From the NCBI GenBank assembly GCA_021029095.1, contig JAJOHG010000024.1, positions 372,001-436,000 of the forward strand: 64,000 nucleotides of DNA, written 5' to 3'. This DNA is from Phellopilus nigrolimitatus (Eukaryota > Basidiomycota > Agaricomycetes > Hymenochaetales > Hymenochaetaceae). The translations under genes and the position numbers were made by a program. Below the pieces are notes generated by a model. It saw nothing but the letters and a program-made list of their open reading frames with translations. It was not told where the DNA came from and did no database searches. Positions 1-12,269 of the stretch are shown one piece after another. Each line of letters begins with the position of its first letter. Position 1 is the stretch's first letter.

Positions 1-14
1 TGATTATTACTTAC

Positions 15-1185
15 CATTCGCTTCGCTGAGCGTGACCCAACATACCAGAATTCTTGCTTTCGAGATGTCCCAGCACCTCATCAGCAGCACGGACGAGACA
101 GCCAGCCACTTTTCGTCTTCGCGTCCTTCCAAATTCCCAAATATCTGAGAAATAAGTCGTCCCTCTCGTTTCATAAGCCCTCGTGCCTCATGTGATGTGT
201 CTAAATTATCTGGAAGGTCCGAGATGTGTGCGAAAAGCGAGGTAAGAGCCTTGGAGAAGAGGCCAGAGGGAAGCGACATAAACGAGTCGGTCCAAACTTC
301 GGTGTAGATGCTTTGGCCCTCAGCTGATAGAGTAGCGAGTCGACTTCGGATCGTCGGTAGAGTTTCAGAAAAGAAGCTCGATTGGGAGGGCGCGATCATT
401 GGCGTACTTGGAAACAGACCGACGTTGATCATTTTGGATATAAGAAATGACAAAGATGAAGATATTTCTGCGACGCCGTGAATGAAAGAAGACCGCGGAA
501 ACAAAGCACACTCACCAGAATCGGGCGTCCGAGAGAAGGAAGAGACGAGAATTTCTACACGGGAACATAGAAAATTGTAGAACTCGCGTTGATGCAGCTT
601 TTGTGGAATGTCGTTTGTACCGCTTTTATTTGCAATTCTGGATGGCACTGAGACAATGATTCGGACCAGGTCTTCCCAAGCGCTCGCCCTTCTATGAGGT
701 TGGACTGAAGATGTTTTCGCGAATATAACATTATGCAAGCGATCTATTGGGTACTGACAGCTTAGCAACGCAAGCATTTCAATAGAGAACGGTTGGAGAG
801 GAAACGACAGCAGTGCAGTATAGGCGCAGAGCGCAACCTCCCCCGCCGCTTGCGTCGCAGAGAAAAAGGAGTCAGGGCAGAAATACTGGTGGAAAATCTG
901 GCCGAGCTGCTGCTCTCGTAGAGCAGACCCCCAGGTCGGGACTATTGAATCCAAAAGAGCCGTTTGTATGGGCGTCATGTGCTTGGTGATCTGCAAGGCC
1001 TCCTTCGACTCGGCTGAAAAACCATGAGTGTTGAATCGTTGGAATACGGGTGGCAGGAGACCTATAGCGTCCAGAGGTGCAGCCAGCAAAGAAAGCAGTG
1101 TGGACCAGTCGGATATAGGAGACTGAAGTCGAGTTATCGTTTCTCTGATTTGCGTTAACGCGAGAGCATTGTACTCCGCGGTCAT
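15..1185 (-). CDS. TEL2: TEL2-like (telomere length regulation / TELO2) protein, 5' exon only, cut by window edge
   Basis: The sequence shows one long open exon of about 390 codons starting at ATG 1185 (minus strand). It ends at a good 5' splice site (GTAAGT on the minus strand, exon end near position 15), so the stop codon read a few bases later lies in an intron and the gene continues beyond the window. The protein is helical and low in motifs; phrases such as PLDAIGLLPP, QYFCPDSFF and YPIDRLHNVIF resemble the N-terminal half of fungal Tel2. Tel2 works with Tti1 and Tti2 to mature PIKK kinases (TOR, ATM/ATR, DNA-PK class) with Hsp90. The neighbour on the right is a divergent ISWI gene 274 bp away, probably sharing a promoter region. 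The assignment rests on recall of the family without a conserved catalytic motif, so another HEAT-like protein is possible. Confidence 0.6.
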
Positions 1186-1459
1186 CTTGTTTCACGAGTT
1201 AAGACACAATTTTACGAGGGCTTATATTGGTTTCGAGTTTCTTTGGTGAGATCTGTTCATTAAATCAGGTGGTAAGCAAGAGAAGGTCGGTGTCGAATGC
1301 CGACTCGCAGAGTGAGTGACTTCTTACTGGAGTTACATTTACTTGTCACAGCAAATACTAGAAATGGGGTATAACTACCTCATATGTAGGATCAACGTGA
1401 GGACAACCACCTACGCCTCCCGGTGTGGCAACTTTTCGTCTCGGACAATCACCACCAAC
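1186..1459. promoter_or_regulatory. Divergent promoter region between TEL2-like and ISWI genes
   Basis: The 274 bp between two head-to-head start codons must hold both promoters and both 5' leaders. I see no clear TATA box, which fits housekeeping genes on both sides. No other feature was recognised. Confidence 0.5.
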
Positions 1460-4400
1460 ATGAGCGTAAGTCCTCTGCTATAACGCGTCAAATACGTGCT
1501 GAAGTCCGTAAAGCACCTAAATACGCCTCAAGGGATGGACGAAGACATTCTAAGCGATGTTGTCCCGAGCAACATCGTGTCGCGTCAGGTTCGTGGACAA
1601 TGCAGCTTCATGCGCGACGGTATGTGAAACTAATCACCATTTGCAGCCGAGTGAAGGCATTGACGTGGAGAGCGAGTACACGGAGGAGGCGATGGATGTC
1701 GATGGAGAGCAAGAAATCGACGAGGCTGAGCCGGTGCGTCCACTTAGACTCTATGTACGCGTTTAATTGACGCGTTCCGTGCTTTAGGAGGAGGACCAGC
1801 TCGAGTCACCTACGCAAGGAGAACAAAAAGCAATTGGGAAGAAGCGGGGAAAGTGGAAGGCGGCAGAGGGTCACCTTACCCAGCAGCGCCAGGAGATGGA
1901 CAAGGCGAAAGTAACGCAGCACCTTATATCTTGTCAACACGACAATTGCTTATGGAGTTGCAGGTGACCGATGCGGTGAAGCGGTACTCGTACCTGCTCG
2001 GACAGACGGACCTTTTCAAGCACTTTGTAGATATGAAGGTTCGTTTTACCTTTGACGTTCCTCGCTAAGTCTAATGAGTGCAATAGCGTGCCCGCGATCC
2101 GGAGTACGCTGCCATGGTCGACGCGCAGCCAAAACCGAAGGGACGCGGAAGGAAAAGGCCAGCGTGAGTGGATTATCGCAGAAATAGCGGTGTTGTGAGC
2201 TTTGTAATTCTCAAGTCTGCTCGATAGCGATAACAATACGAGGCGGCGGAAGTCCGAGAGGGAGGAAGACGAGGAATTGCTGCAGGACGGAGAACGAGCG
2301 GTAGACGGGGATGACCAGCCGTTTGTATTCGAAGAGTCACCGAGCTGTGAGTGGTCGAAATTGTCTCTTTATAATACATGCTGAGCTGTTCCAGTCATCA
2401 ACGGCGTGATGCGGTCCTACCAGGTCCAAGGACTGAACTGGATGGTCTCGCTACACCACAACGGCCTTAACGGCATCCTTGCAGATGAGATGGGTCTTGG
2501 GAAGACATTGCAAACTATCGCCTTCCTCGCGTATCTCAAGCATTACCGGGATATCAACGGACCTCATCTGGTTGTCGTGCCGAAGTCGACGTTGCAGAAC
2601 TGGGCGCGTGAATTCGAGAGATGGGCACCGGACTTCCGCATCGCGGTCCTCGGCGGTTCGAAGGACGAGCGGCAGCAGACTATTCAAAAGCAGCTTATCC
2701 CACAGGACTTTGAGGTTTGCGTCACGACGTACGAAATTTGCCTGATCGAAAAAACCGCGCTCAAAAAGCTTTCGTTCGCGTACATCATTATTGACGAGGC
2801 ACACCGCATCAAGAACGTGGATTCGATTCTATCGCAGATTGTGCGCGCTTTCACGAGTCGTGGTCGTCTGCTCATCACAGGCACACCACTTCAAAATAAT
2901 TTGAAGGAACTCTTTGCGCTGCTTAACTTTATCTGTCCCGAAATTTTCTCGGATTACTCGGACTTAGACAGCTTCTTGCACAAAGACGATACCGGAGCAC
3001 CCAATGACGATGAGGCGAACAAAAAAGTTGTTGAAGCTTTACATAAGATTTTGCGGCCATTCTTGCTGCGGCGTGTCAAATCGGATGTAGAGAAGAACCT
3101 TCTTCCCAGTGAGTACATCTTGATGCATTGTCTCCCTCGTCACTCATTACTTGGAATAGAAAAGGAAATCAACATCTATATCGGTCTCACGGAGATGCAG
3201 CGCAGGTGGTACAAATCCGTACTCTCGAAGGATGTTGACGCTGTCAACGGTAGGCACACTTAATGTCAGGGCCCCAAAATCTTCTGACTGGTTATCTTGC
3301 AGGATTGACTGGGAAGAAGGAAGGCAAGACCCGCTTGATGAACATTGTGATGCAGGTGAGTTGGCGAATCTATTCAATTTGTGAAAATGGCACTCATACT
3401 GGTTTTCCAGCTTCGTAAAGGTAAATTCTCTGCGCATAAACCTATCCGTAACACTCATGAAGTTCTGCGAAAGTCTGTTGTCATCCTTACCTATTCGACG
3501 GCGCCGTAAGTCACGCAGGAGTATAGTTCGTCTCTTTATTCTAATATCGTGTACCAGGAACCCGGCCCTCCGTATACCACTGATGAGCACATCATCGAAA
3601 ACGCCGGCAAGATGGTCATTCTTGACAAGTTGTTGAAGTCGATGAAGGAGAAAGGTTCGCGCGCGCTCATTTTCAGTCAAATGAGCCGTGTCTTGGACAT
3701 TCTTGAGGACTTTTGTTTGTTTAGGGGATATAGTGCGTGACATTCCTTACTCTACGTAGATGATGGGTTACTCATAGACCCTTCTTTGCTCGCAGAGTAC
3801 TGTCGTATCGATGGTAGTACTGCACACGAAGACCGTATCGCCTCGATCGACGAATACAACAAGCCTGGGAGCGAGAAGTTTATTTTCTTGCTCACGACGC
3901 GTGCAGGCGGTCTGGGAATCAACTTGACGTCGGCGGATGTCGTTATCCTCTACGACAGTGATTGGTAAGTAGTTTCGAAGATTTCTCAATCGGTATGCTT
4001 GAATTCTCACGTCGCACTTCTCAAGGAATCCGCAAGCTGATCTGCAGGCGATGGATCGTGCGCACCGTATCGGCCAGACGAAACAGGTCTACGTGTTTCG
4101 CTTCATCACGGAGAACAGCGTGGAGGAGCGTATGCTTGAACGTGCGGCACAGAAGCTCCGCCTTGACCAGCTCGTTATTCAGCAGGGGCGGACGCAGCTC
4201 AACAAGGGTGAGTTGATCTCTTTCATCTTAGCTAATTTGCTTCTGAAGTGTTACTGTTATACTAGCTGCGAACAAGGACGAGCTGCTCGAAATGATCACC
4301 ACCGGTGCGGAGAAGATCATCAACTCGACCGAGACGTAGGTAACTCTCGATACTAAGTCGTCGCAGTAATTAACGAGTACATTAGGTTGACAGTCGATGA

Positions 4401-5900
4401 TGACATTGACAAGATTATTCAGCGCGGAGAAGAGAGAACCGCTGAGTTGAACAGCAAGTACGAGGGCCTGAACTTTGATGACCTCAATAACTTCAAGTCC
4501 GACTCCGTGATGCAATGGGAGGGCGAGGATGGCAAGAACGTGCGTTTTCTACTTTGCTGCTTCCCCATAGATATCTATCTGAGTCTGAATATGATAATTT
4601 ACAGCGTCAGAAATTAAGCTTAGACCTCCTCTCGCTATCAAAACGCGAACGCAAAATGAACTATTCCGTGGATGCATATTACAAGGAAACGATGCGGGTG
4701 GGCCCGTCAAAGACCGAAAAGGCGCCTCGAGTTCCTCGTGCGCCGAAGCAAATCAACTTGTTCGTAACGACTGACTTTCAAGAATCGTGTCATTTGCTCA
4801 TTCATTTTCATCGTCTTCAACAGGCAAGAATTCCAGTTTTTCCCTGAGCGGTTGCAGGCTCTCCAGGAACAGGAATACAATGCGTACCGAGTATGCTATT
4901 CCTCTCGATGCCTTTGGTTTTCGACTAACGCGAAATCTGTCCGATAGAAAGAGCATGGAGTTCCGGCAACTATACGTGATGCACAGGGAACAACTGTGAC
5001 ACCCGAAGAATTGGAGGCGGAGCGAGATGCGGAGCAAAAGAGGATTGACGAAGCTGAGCCGCTGACTGAAGAGGAAGTGGCAGAGAAGGACGAGCTTATC
5101 AGCCAGGGCTTCGAAAACTGGAGTCGGCGTGACTTCCAGCAGTTCGTTCGCGCATTGGAAACGCATGGCTGGTGAGTCTTTCCCCTACATTCTTCTATCT
5201 GTAGAAGCTAACGTAGGTATTGCTAGGACGGAAGATTTCGAACTCCTGGCAAGCGAGATTGGGGACAAGACCGCCGCGGATGTAGCTGAATATTACCATG
5301 TCTTCCAGGAGAAATGGGAATCGCTGTCAGGTATGTTGGCCGAATAGAATGCCGCTTACAACTTCCTCATTTCTCATCCTTTGAATAGAGTACGAGCGTA
5401 TCGCACAGCGAATAGCAGAAGGAGAGGCGAAGCGGAATAAGCAAAACGCACTCGAGAACATGCTGGCAAAGAAGGTCCAAGGTGTGCTGTACCCGATGCA
5501 GGAGCTCGAGTTGAACTACCCGACGACGAAGGGGAAGATTTACAGCGAGGAAGAGGATCGATACCTGCTATGTCGACTTCATCAGTACGGATTGAAGGCG
5601 GACGATGTATACGAGCGCATCAAGAAGGACATCACTGAGTTCCCTGTGTTCCGGTTTGACTGGTTCTTCAAAAGCCGCACACCGCAGGAGCTGCAGCGCC
5701 GATGCAATACGCTGCTCGGACTAATCGAGAAGGAGGCAGAGCAGGAACAACAGGAGGAGGCAAAGGCGAAGGGCGGGGCGCGCGGGAAGAAGCGTGCTGC
5801 CGAGGACACTACGAATGCGAGCGCAAATACAAAGGCTGGGAAGGCGTCCCGTTCGAACTCGCCGCCATTGACGAAAGCGACAAAGAAGAGCCGCTCGTAA
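1460..5900 (+). CDS. ISW2: ISWI-family chromatin-remodelling ATPase (ISW1/ISW2/SNF2H type)
   Basis: Hand splicing gives 22 exons totalling 3,273 nt, an exact multiple of three (1,090 aa). Exon 1 codes only Met-Ser (1460-1465); the longest exons are 2395-3108 and 5389-5900. Domains in order: acidic N-terminus; SNF2 ATPase from about residue 190, with the Walker A segment DEMGLGKT (near 222) and the DEAH box [11 protein letters not shown] (near 321); helicase C domain from about 490 with MDRAHRIGQ; then the HAND-SANT-SLIDE nucleosome-spacing module ([26 protein letters not shown]) and a basic, low-complexity tail. ISWI enzymes slide and space nucleosomes in the nucleus. Introns are 46-65 nt. 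One exon (3411-3420) is only 10 nt and codes LRK plus one base of the conserved [17 protein letters not shown] stretch. The family is certain; ISW1 versus ISW2 orthology is not decided. Confidence 0.95.
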
Positions 5901-6060
5901 ACGCCGAGTGTTTCCTTCCGAGTGTCTCTTTTCTCTGTTCATACTCACCTTCTATTATGAAGAGTACTTATACAATGTCATGTTTCCTCTTATGTTATTT
6001 CTGTACATCCCGATTCATGTTTTCTGTCATAAGCTATATAGATAGACCGCCATCGCTCTA

Positions 6061-7442
6061 TTAGATTGTCTTCCTATCTCCGTTCTGCCAACTGCCTGCC
6101 ATGGCTGTAGACTTGAGCTCAATATCAGCGGATGATATAGGTGTCATGGGCTTGAGCTCGCCCGAGGCAAAGGCGTGCTGGCGCTTCTCTAGGTCTGCGT
6201 CGCAATCATAAACATAAGCTCAGATGTACAGAGAAGAAACGGCTTTGGAACATACCGTGTGCCCACATGGCCGCGCCCACACGATTAGAAATGGAGAAGA
6301 GCAAGCCGATGATGGGAAGGCCCTCAAGGAGGGCAGCGGCGAAGCCGAAGGACCTATATGCCAACTTTCGCTCTTCCATGAATACAGCGATTTGGTCCGA
6401 CGTCATTTTCTTCGCCTCGAAGTACTACTTATCTTTTAGATTGGGCTGTGAGATGGAGGAAAGAAGGTGCTCACACGTCTATGGAGGTGACGCGCCGTGC
6501 CGATAGCCTTTAAGTACGCGCCGACGGCGATGCCGACGAACGGGTAGAAACTCAGCGGGAAGAGTATGACTTCGGATTGCAGAACATTAGTATGCCCTTA
6601 TTCACGCGCACGGACTCCCCCTACTCACCTCTCGTAACAATAAACCGCCCGAAGTACCCGCCAACCCAGCGCTCCCAGCGCCAGCCCTCGACGCGCGGGG
6701 GCACGGCGTATTCCTCCACGTACGGGCCCCAGAATTCGGGCCCCTTGCCGCGCGAGCGCACGGTGTGCTCCCATGCGCGGTCGCGCGCGATACGCATGTT
6801 CTTCGAGAGGAAGAAGCGCAGGATGACGGTAAGCTGGTTCGAGAGCAGGAGGAGCGTCGCGTCTGTCGTGGCCAGAACGTCGGATGGTTCGGGAGTTCAG
6901 TAAGCATGGGGACAGAGCTTGTGAAAAAAAAAACGGGAGGTGCCTACATGTTGTAACAGTGAAGGGAAGCTGGTAGCCGAAAACTGAGTCGTGCGCAAGG
7001 CCGGTGACGCGGGGAGAGCTGTCCAGACCAGTTGTCCAGCAAGCTCCATCAAGCAAGAGACTGCGAAAAGACGCACTTCCTCAGAAAAATCTCGACAAAC
7101 TTCAGCTGGATGTTGAATGATAGCGCAGCCTGCGGTGCGACGGAGACAGAGGAATGGTTCATTCGCAACGACGCAACAGATGACACAGAGTGAACGTACC
7201 CATCCCAGACCGACCACCGCACCACGCAAGAAACCGTGCTTGCATTTCGCCCACGTCGGAATGTACAACTTGTCGTCTGAGAGTAATCGGTACGCGCCAA
7301 CGACGACGTATATCGGAGGAAACGCGAGGCGTTCCTGGCGGACTGCGCTAGCGCGTGCCGCAGCGGCGAGCGCGTCTTCGGGTTCCAGGCGCTTCATGGC
7401 AATCTCGCTCTCACGAGTGACCTTATCTGGTTCTGTCGACAT
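6061..7442 (-). CDS. EI24/RRT8-LDS-like polytopic membrane protein
   Basis: Seven exons are joined by GT-AG introns into a protein of about 332 aa starting at ATG 7442 (MSTEPDKV) and ending at TAA 6061. It has several hydrophobic stretches: residues about 120-140 (YATLLLLSNQLTVILRFFL), 200-222 (LFPLSFYPFVGIAVGAYL) and 258-285 (AAALLEGLPIIGLLFSISN), followed by the short motif GAAMWAHDLEK and a hydrophilic tail. This arrangement, with a tryptophan- and aspartate-containing segment after the last hydrophobic stretch, resembles fungal EI24-domain proteins related to yeast Rrt8/Lds1-2, found on lipid droplets and in spore wall biology. The role here is unknown. It is convergent with the ISWI gene, with 160 bp between the stops. 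The identification is by general resemblance only. Confidence 0.6.
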
Positions 7443-8160
7443 GTCTTCGGAGCTTCAAGCGTTGTGTATGTATGTTATTGGTCGGTGAGTTTCAGTTGCG
7501 TTGATAGCCTGCGTGCTCAGGCGTGCATGGCGGTGCGCATGTGGGAAAGACGCGTCAATAAACATATACAACACGTCGAGCGGACTTCAAACCCTCTCAA
7601 CAGGACTGCTGGTTGAGATACATGGCGTTTTAAGATTTTAAAGACGCATTGAAATAAGTGTAAGCTCCGATCTCTATTTTGTCTTATAGACCGATCATAA
7701 ACAAGAGCCTCTACTATCACCGCTCGTGTTCCAGACAATCTGAAGCTCTAAATAAATCATAATACATTAGATGGTACACAGATATAATGTAAAAGTACAA
7801 GGTGAATTGAACGTAGGCGATGGTGAGTTATTAGGGGTCCCGTATCCGGGGTTTACACTAAATGCGGAACAGCCTTAAATCCGCGCCAACTCCTGCCAAA
7901 GCGTAAAAGGTTCATTCCATGGATTTATCTTCCAGGTGGCATGGTTTCATCACTTGCATAGGTTTACGAGCGTAGAAGCCAGCTTGCTGCAATGTCGGTC
8001 CGGTTCGTTAGTAAAGCGGCCTCTGTCTATCGATTTGATAAATCACGCCTGACCTCTGCCCTGCCGCTCGTCCGCGGGGGTGATGCGAAGTACAAACCTG
8101 ACAGCACTCTATGCGCCTGAGTGCTCTGCTCCTTTTGGGCGCGGATCGAATTACGCGCGT
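7443..8160. other. Intergenic region, no gene seen
   Basis: About 720 bp upstream of the EI24-like gene and downstream of the DUF6534 gene, both on the minus strand. Only short, uncorrelated open frames are present; no tRNA, repeat or mobile-element end was recognised. Confidence 0.4.
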
Positions 8161-10035
8161 TCAGTCTGCACCGCGGAGGAGGGGAGGTGCCACGAAAGGC
8201 ATCAGCAGAGCCACAGAGATCAAGATAGCAGTGAAGAAGGCTAACGAGGCGAGAAACGCATTAATGAACACTGTCTCCAGTGACCAGATGTATCAGACAT
8301 GAAGGATTGTCAAAGGAACAAGGAACTCACACTTGCTGATAATGATGTGGACGGCTAGGAAGACTAGGTTTCCAGGCATAGTCACAACCTGCGCATGTTC
8401 AGACTCTCGGGAGATATTTAGACGTTGGAGCGACAAAGGGACTCACGCATAGAAGAGAAGCTATTGAAGTCAGACTATTTGAGGCCGGGGCAATAATTAA
8501 CACCAAGTTATAAAGAAGATAAATCTCCGTAGATATCGATACCTCGTCAACGCCCCATTTTCGACGGTATAGATAATGATTTTGTCCAGTGTTTTGTTTG
8601 AACTTGTAGACGCCGAATAAATTCCTTACGCCTTGCAACAATATTGGAAAAGCGGTCACCTATGTGTCTCTCTCCGGGACTGCACGTACAATTTTAATGA
8701 AGTCAAGTATATGAAAGACGAACTGCGAAGTGCTCACTCTGTAGAGCCAGAAACAGAGACTCGCTGTGATGAGGACATCGCAGATGACACCGAGTGCTAA
8801 ACCAGCAGTAAATACCCACTACAAAAGATGAGTTAGCGGAAAATACAACAAAGTAAATGCCTCTTACGCGAAGGTGCGCAATAAACCCGCTAAAAGTCTT
8901 GAGTTCAATTCTATCCGCTTACTCAGTCAGGAAACGTTAGGGAAAAAAGTAGCGCATCGTGCGTACGCTTTTATCGTGGCGGCTAAAGGCCACTCGCGGG
9001 AGTCAGCTTATCTTTCCACAAAGCTGTTGAGAATGGCCTACCCAACCCGCACCCTAAGAATGCACACGTCAGCCTGTCGAAGGGAATAAGGCGACAAGAA
9101 TAGGGCTTACCCAGTCTGGCAAGCAAAAGCACGATCTTTGTAAAATCGCCTTCATCAGTAATATGTACGCGGTGAAATCAAATCAAATGTACAATAATAG
9201 GAGGAACGAGCTTGAAGGTTCGGCTTACTATGTGAATAGTCTCAGCATCCGGATTTGATTAATATGAGAAAGGAAATTGTCCTACATTTCCACACGCGCC
9301 AGCAGAAGAAGCTGTGGTAATTTTGAAGGCCTAAATTCTCCGTGGAGATGTGCTAGCTACGGCGCGACGTACCTTTGCACGATGATAGTGACAAACGCCT
9401 GCAAGGAAGAATTTGTCAGAGCGCAATAGTCGTACTTATGCCCATTTCGAACGTACAGTTATGCCTACGGAGAGCTGAGCGTAAGTAGTGTCAGCAGTGG
9501 ACTGGGAGACAGCAAGGCGGACGTCCTCACAGCGAGAGAGCTTTCGAGCAGAGGGATTTAGTTCTCGTATGGCGCTGTAAAGAGTAATATACTTACGGTG
9601 TCACATCGTTTAGAGCGTCATCGTTTCCGAAGCTCCGGATGAGATAATGGTACAATGAGACCACCACACACACGATGTGTGCAGCGTCCAAACCGCTGAC
9701 GTACATGGTCTTCAGCCTTTGCGGTATTGAGAGCTACGTAAAAGTGTTTTCACCATAAAACAAGAACCTAGAGAGAGAAAAAAATATGAGGTAGGTTCTA
9801 ATCAAGGAGAAAGATTGCATACAATGCAACTGTAGATTTTGCTATCGCCTTTCGGCCGGCTCCGGAAGTAGAGGTACGCCTGGAGAAACATGACCCCGGT
9901 CAATGCGGCGGCGAACCACGACGCAATCAGGATCGAGCCGACAGTCGCTCCAAGCATCGCGCTCATTCCGACACCAGAGGACTCGAGCTCGATGTTCGCC
10001 GAAGCCGCGACTTGAAGTGATGTTGGGACTGGCAT
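8161..10035 (-). CDS. DUF6534-type seven-helix membrane protein of basidiomycetes
   Basis: About a dozen short exons with consensus splice sites reconstruct a typical DUF6534 protein. In order: an N-terminal segment with a hydrophobic helix (MLGATVGSILIASWFAAALT) and the family-like MFLQAYLYFRSRPKGD; a second helix around LDAAHIVCVVVSLYHYLI; AFVTIIVQ then FFCWRVWK; a helix in WVFTAGLALGVICDVLIT; then a hydrophilic linker NKTLDKIIIYTVENGALT; and a last helix before the SKLFINAFLASL stretch that corresponds to the conserved SxLYxNxxLAxLN motif. The tail after this motif is hydrophobic rather than the usual LNAR basic end, so the C-terminus is diverged or mis-spliced by me. The family has no established biochemical function. 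ATG 10035 was chosen because family members start shortly before the first helix; an in-frame ATG at 10113 is the alternative. Confidence 0.75.
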
Positions 10036-10829
10036 TTCCACAGCTCTGAGCGCGGCCTTGATTAAGTAGACATATGGCCCATGACGACCATCAGCAATAT
10101 CAGGATGGGACATCGCGTTTGAACGAGGCTTGTAACGCGTTCATCTGTTTGGGAAGCCTTGGGGAAGTCTTCACGCCCTTCTCCCGTGTCGATTATCGAG
10201 TTAATAAAGGATAAATCGCCGTTGAGGCGTTTGAGCGCCGTGAGACTCTGCGAGTCAAACATCAAGGCGTGATCGCCGCTAAGCGAGACGGAAGGACCAT
10301 CGTCGGAATTTCGGGTCAGCTAGCAGGCTCCAACCACCAAGCTATCTGATCGCTAGGAGAAATAAGTTCCGAGGATTAGAGAGCCCAAGTGTGAGCCGCG
10401 CAGCGACCACGGACGACTTTTTTTTTTTTGACGCGTGCTGGCTGGTTCAAAAGTCTTCGGATTGAACGGTCATGCCCTTTCCTGGAGGTATGAGCCCAGG
10501 AAAATCATCAAAACATCAAAACATCGAGGGGTTTCGCTACTCATACATGTAATATGCACAACAGCAGTCTGAGTGGTCCCGATGATCTTCGCGCGACTAG
10601 AGCTCGAGGAAATTTGCAAGCTAAAGCTTCATTGTCGAAAAGTTAAGTTTATGAGGAAGTTCGGCGAGAGTCAGAGCTGCAAGGTCTCTTGTAACTCTCA
10701 AATTGCATGTGAGGAAATAGCGGCCCATGTTGAAGGAGATGCCCTCGGCATTACTCGGCACACGTTTCCCACGAATGCGACCATATCGACTTTACGCTTA
10801 CTCATTTCAGAATCCACACCGACTCCATC
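10036..10829. other. Intergenic region between divergent DUF6534 and PRXL2-like genes
   Basis: Nearly 800 bp carrying the two upstream regions. A homopolymer T run lies near 10420-10430. Open frames here are short and have no recognisable content; no TATA box or repeat was clearly identified. Confidence 0.4.
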
Positions 10830-11870
10830 ATGGCCTCAAGCCAGAGCATCCCAAACGAAGAAACTATAGCCGCAGCGGGGCAAATAACTGTCTTTGATAA
10901 CAAAGGAAGCCAGGTCCTCTTCGGCGACATCTTCGCTTCTGTGAAGACGGTCGTCGTCTTCATCCGTAAAATCTCTTGCTTTCGGCCTCTTCGCGTCATT
11001 GATCAACTGATTTTGTAATAGGGCACTTTTTCTGCGGGGTATTCTCGCTTGTTTAGCATACTTGCTAATTCAGCAACTGATCGTTTATTTATTTTATTCC
11101 GCTTCCGATAGATGTGCCAGGTGCGTCTCATATTTTCGGAATCCGTCATCGGAGGATTCAGCCAAAGTATTCAAATTAAATTCACCACGCGTTCCTAGGC
11201 TTATGTCTCTCAACTTGCCGCAGTATCTGAGAAATCTCTGTCTGAGGTGGGCGTGAAAATCGTCGTCATAGGATGTGGTGAATGGCAATTGATCGATAAT
11301 TACAAGAGTACGTCTCTTGTTTTCCGTTTCCCGTACGAAACGAATCCGCTAAACCCTACTCAGAGGACACCGGGTTCACTGGCGACATCTACGCAGACCC
11401 CTCCCGTGAACTGTACCGTAAACTCAACATGACTGTCGAAACTCTTGCGGGCACACCGGCTGGCGAACAGAAGCGCAGCTACGTTACCGGTGCTTTGTCG
11501 AATGTCCTCAAGAGCATTTGGGTGCACCAATATTTTACTTCCAGTTAGGCATTTACTGAGAGTCACTATTAGAGAGGCCCCGTTTCTCATCCCCTGCATA
11601 TGGGGAAGCAAGGAAACATCTCGCAGCTTGGCGGGGATTTCATATTTGGTCCAGGTTTGCTGTTCTGTCGCATCCCTTTATCTAGGCTTGAACTTCGCGT
11701 CTTATTATTTCAGGGAATACTTGCCAGTTCGCTTACTTGATGAAACATACGCAGGACCGTAAGTCCAAAGAGTGTTGATGGTCTATAACGTCGCACGAGG
11801 CTGACATTCGCGTTCTCCAGACGTTGAAGTTGCTGAGCTGATGGAAGCTGCTGGAGTGAAATCCACATAA
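10830..11870 (+). CDS. PRXL2/AAED1-like thioredoxin-fold (AhpC/TSA-2) protein
   Basis: Eight exons give a protein of about 200 aa from ATG 10830 (MASSQSIPNE) to TAA 11868-11870. The thioredoxin-like fold is shown by beta-strand TVVVFIRHFF leading into a CGMC motif at residues 50-53, then IVVIGCGEW, DTGFTGDIYADPSRELY, and QLGGDFIFGPG followed by a His-containing segment HTQDHVEVAELM. These are the landmarks of the PRXL2A/AAED1 peroxiredoxin-like family. Fungal members are presumed redox enzymes, but a peroxidase activity is not proven. Two exons are very short (ATGTGCCAG region near 11110), which is why no long open frame appears. The neighbouring MAU2 gene starts 400 bp downstream on the same strand. 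Confidence 0.8.
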
Positions 11871-12269
11871 AAACGAAGGGAACGGTTCAACAATTGTCTA
11901 CTAGTAGAGTAAGAAGAGGTTTGACATGTACGATACATATGTTTGTGGACTTCATCAGAATGTTTGTCAGCAAGAACGCCATTGAGGCGTGAGAAATATG
12001 ACTTCCAATTATGGCGCTATTTCGATTCTGGCCGACACTCAGCCGCAGCCGCAGACGCGCTCACTGTCCTCGACGTCGTCGGCGGTCTCCTATCGTTCTC
12101 AAAAACTGTCTCGCCAACCAGATTGGCCAACCGGAAAGGCTTTTTCTCGGTGCGGCGCTAGGATTGCTCGTGTTTACCTTCGTTTTCTACCAGAACTGGG
12201 CTCTATCGGCCGCTGTGTTCGCCGACACCGACTTCACTGTCTGTTCGTGACCGCACCCTTTAGGACAAC
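11871..12269. other. Intergenic region between PRXL2-like and MAU2 genes
   Basis: About 400 bp between two plus-strand genes, holding the 3' end of the first and the promoter of the second. Overlapping open frames at 11943-12393 look like random frames with no domain. No regulatory motif was identified with confidence. Confidence 0.4.

Noticed and set aside
10573..10869. 98-codon plus-strand frame before the PRXL2-like gene
   Set aside because: Overlaps the PRXL2 start in another frame and has no domain; likely promoter sequence.
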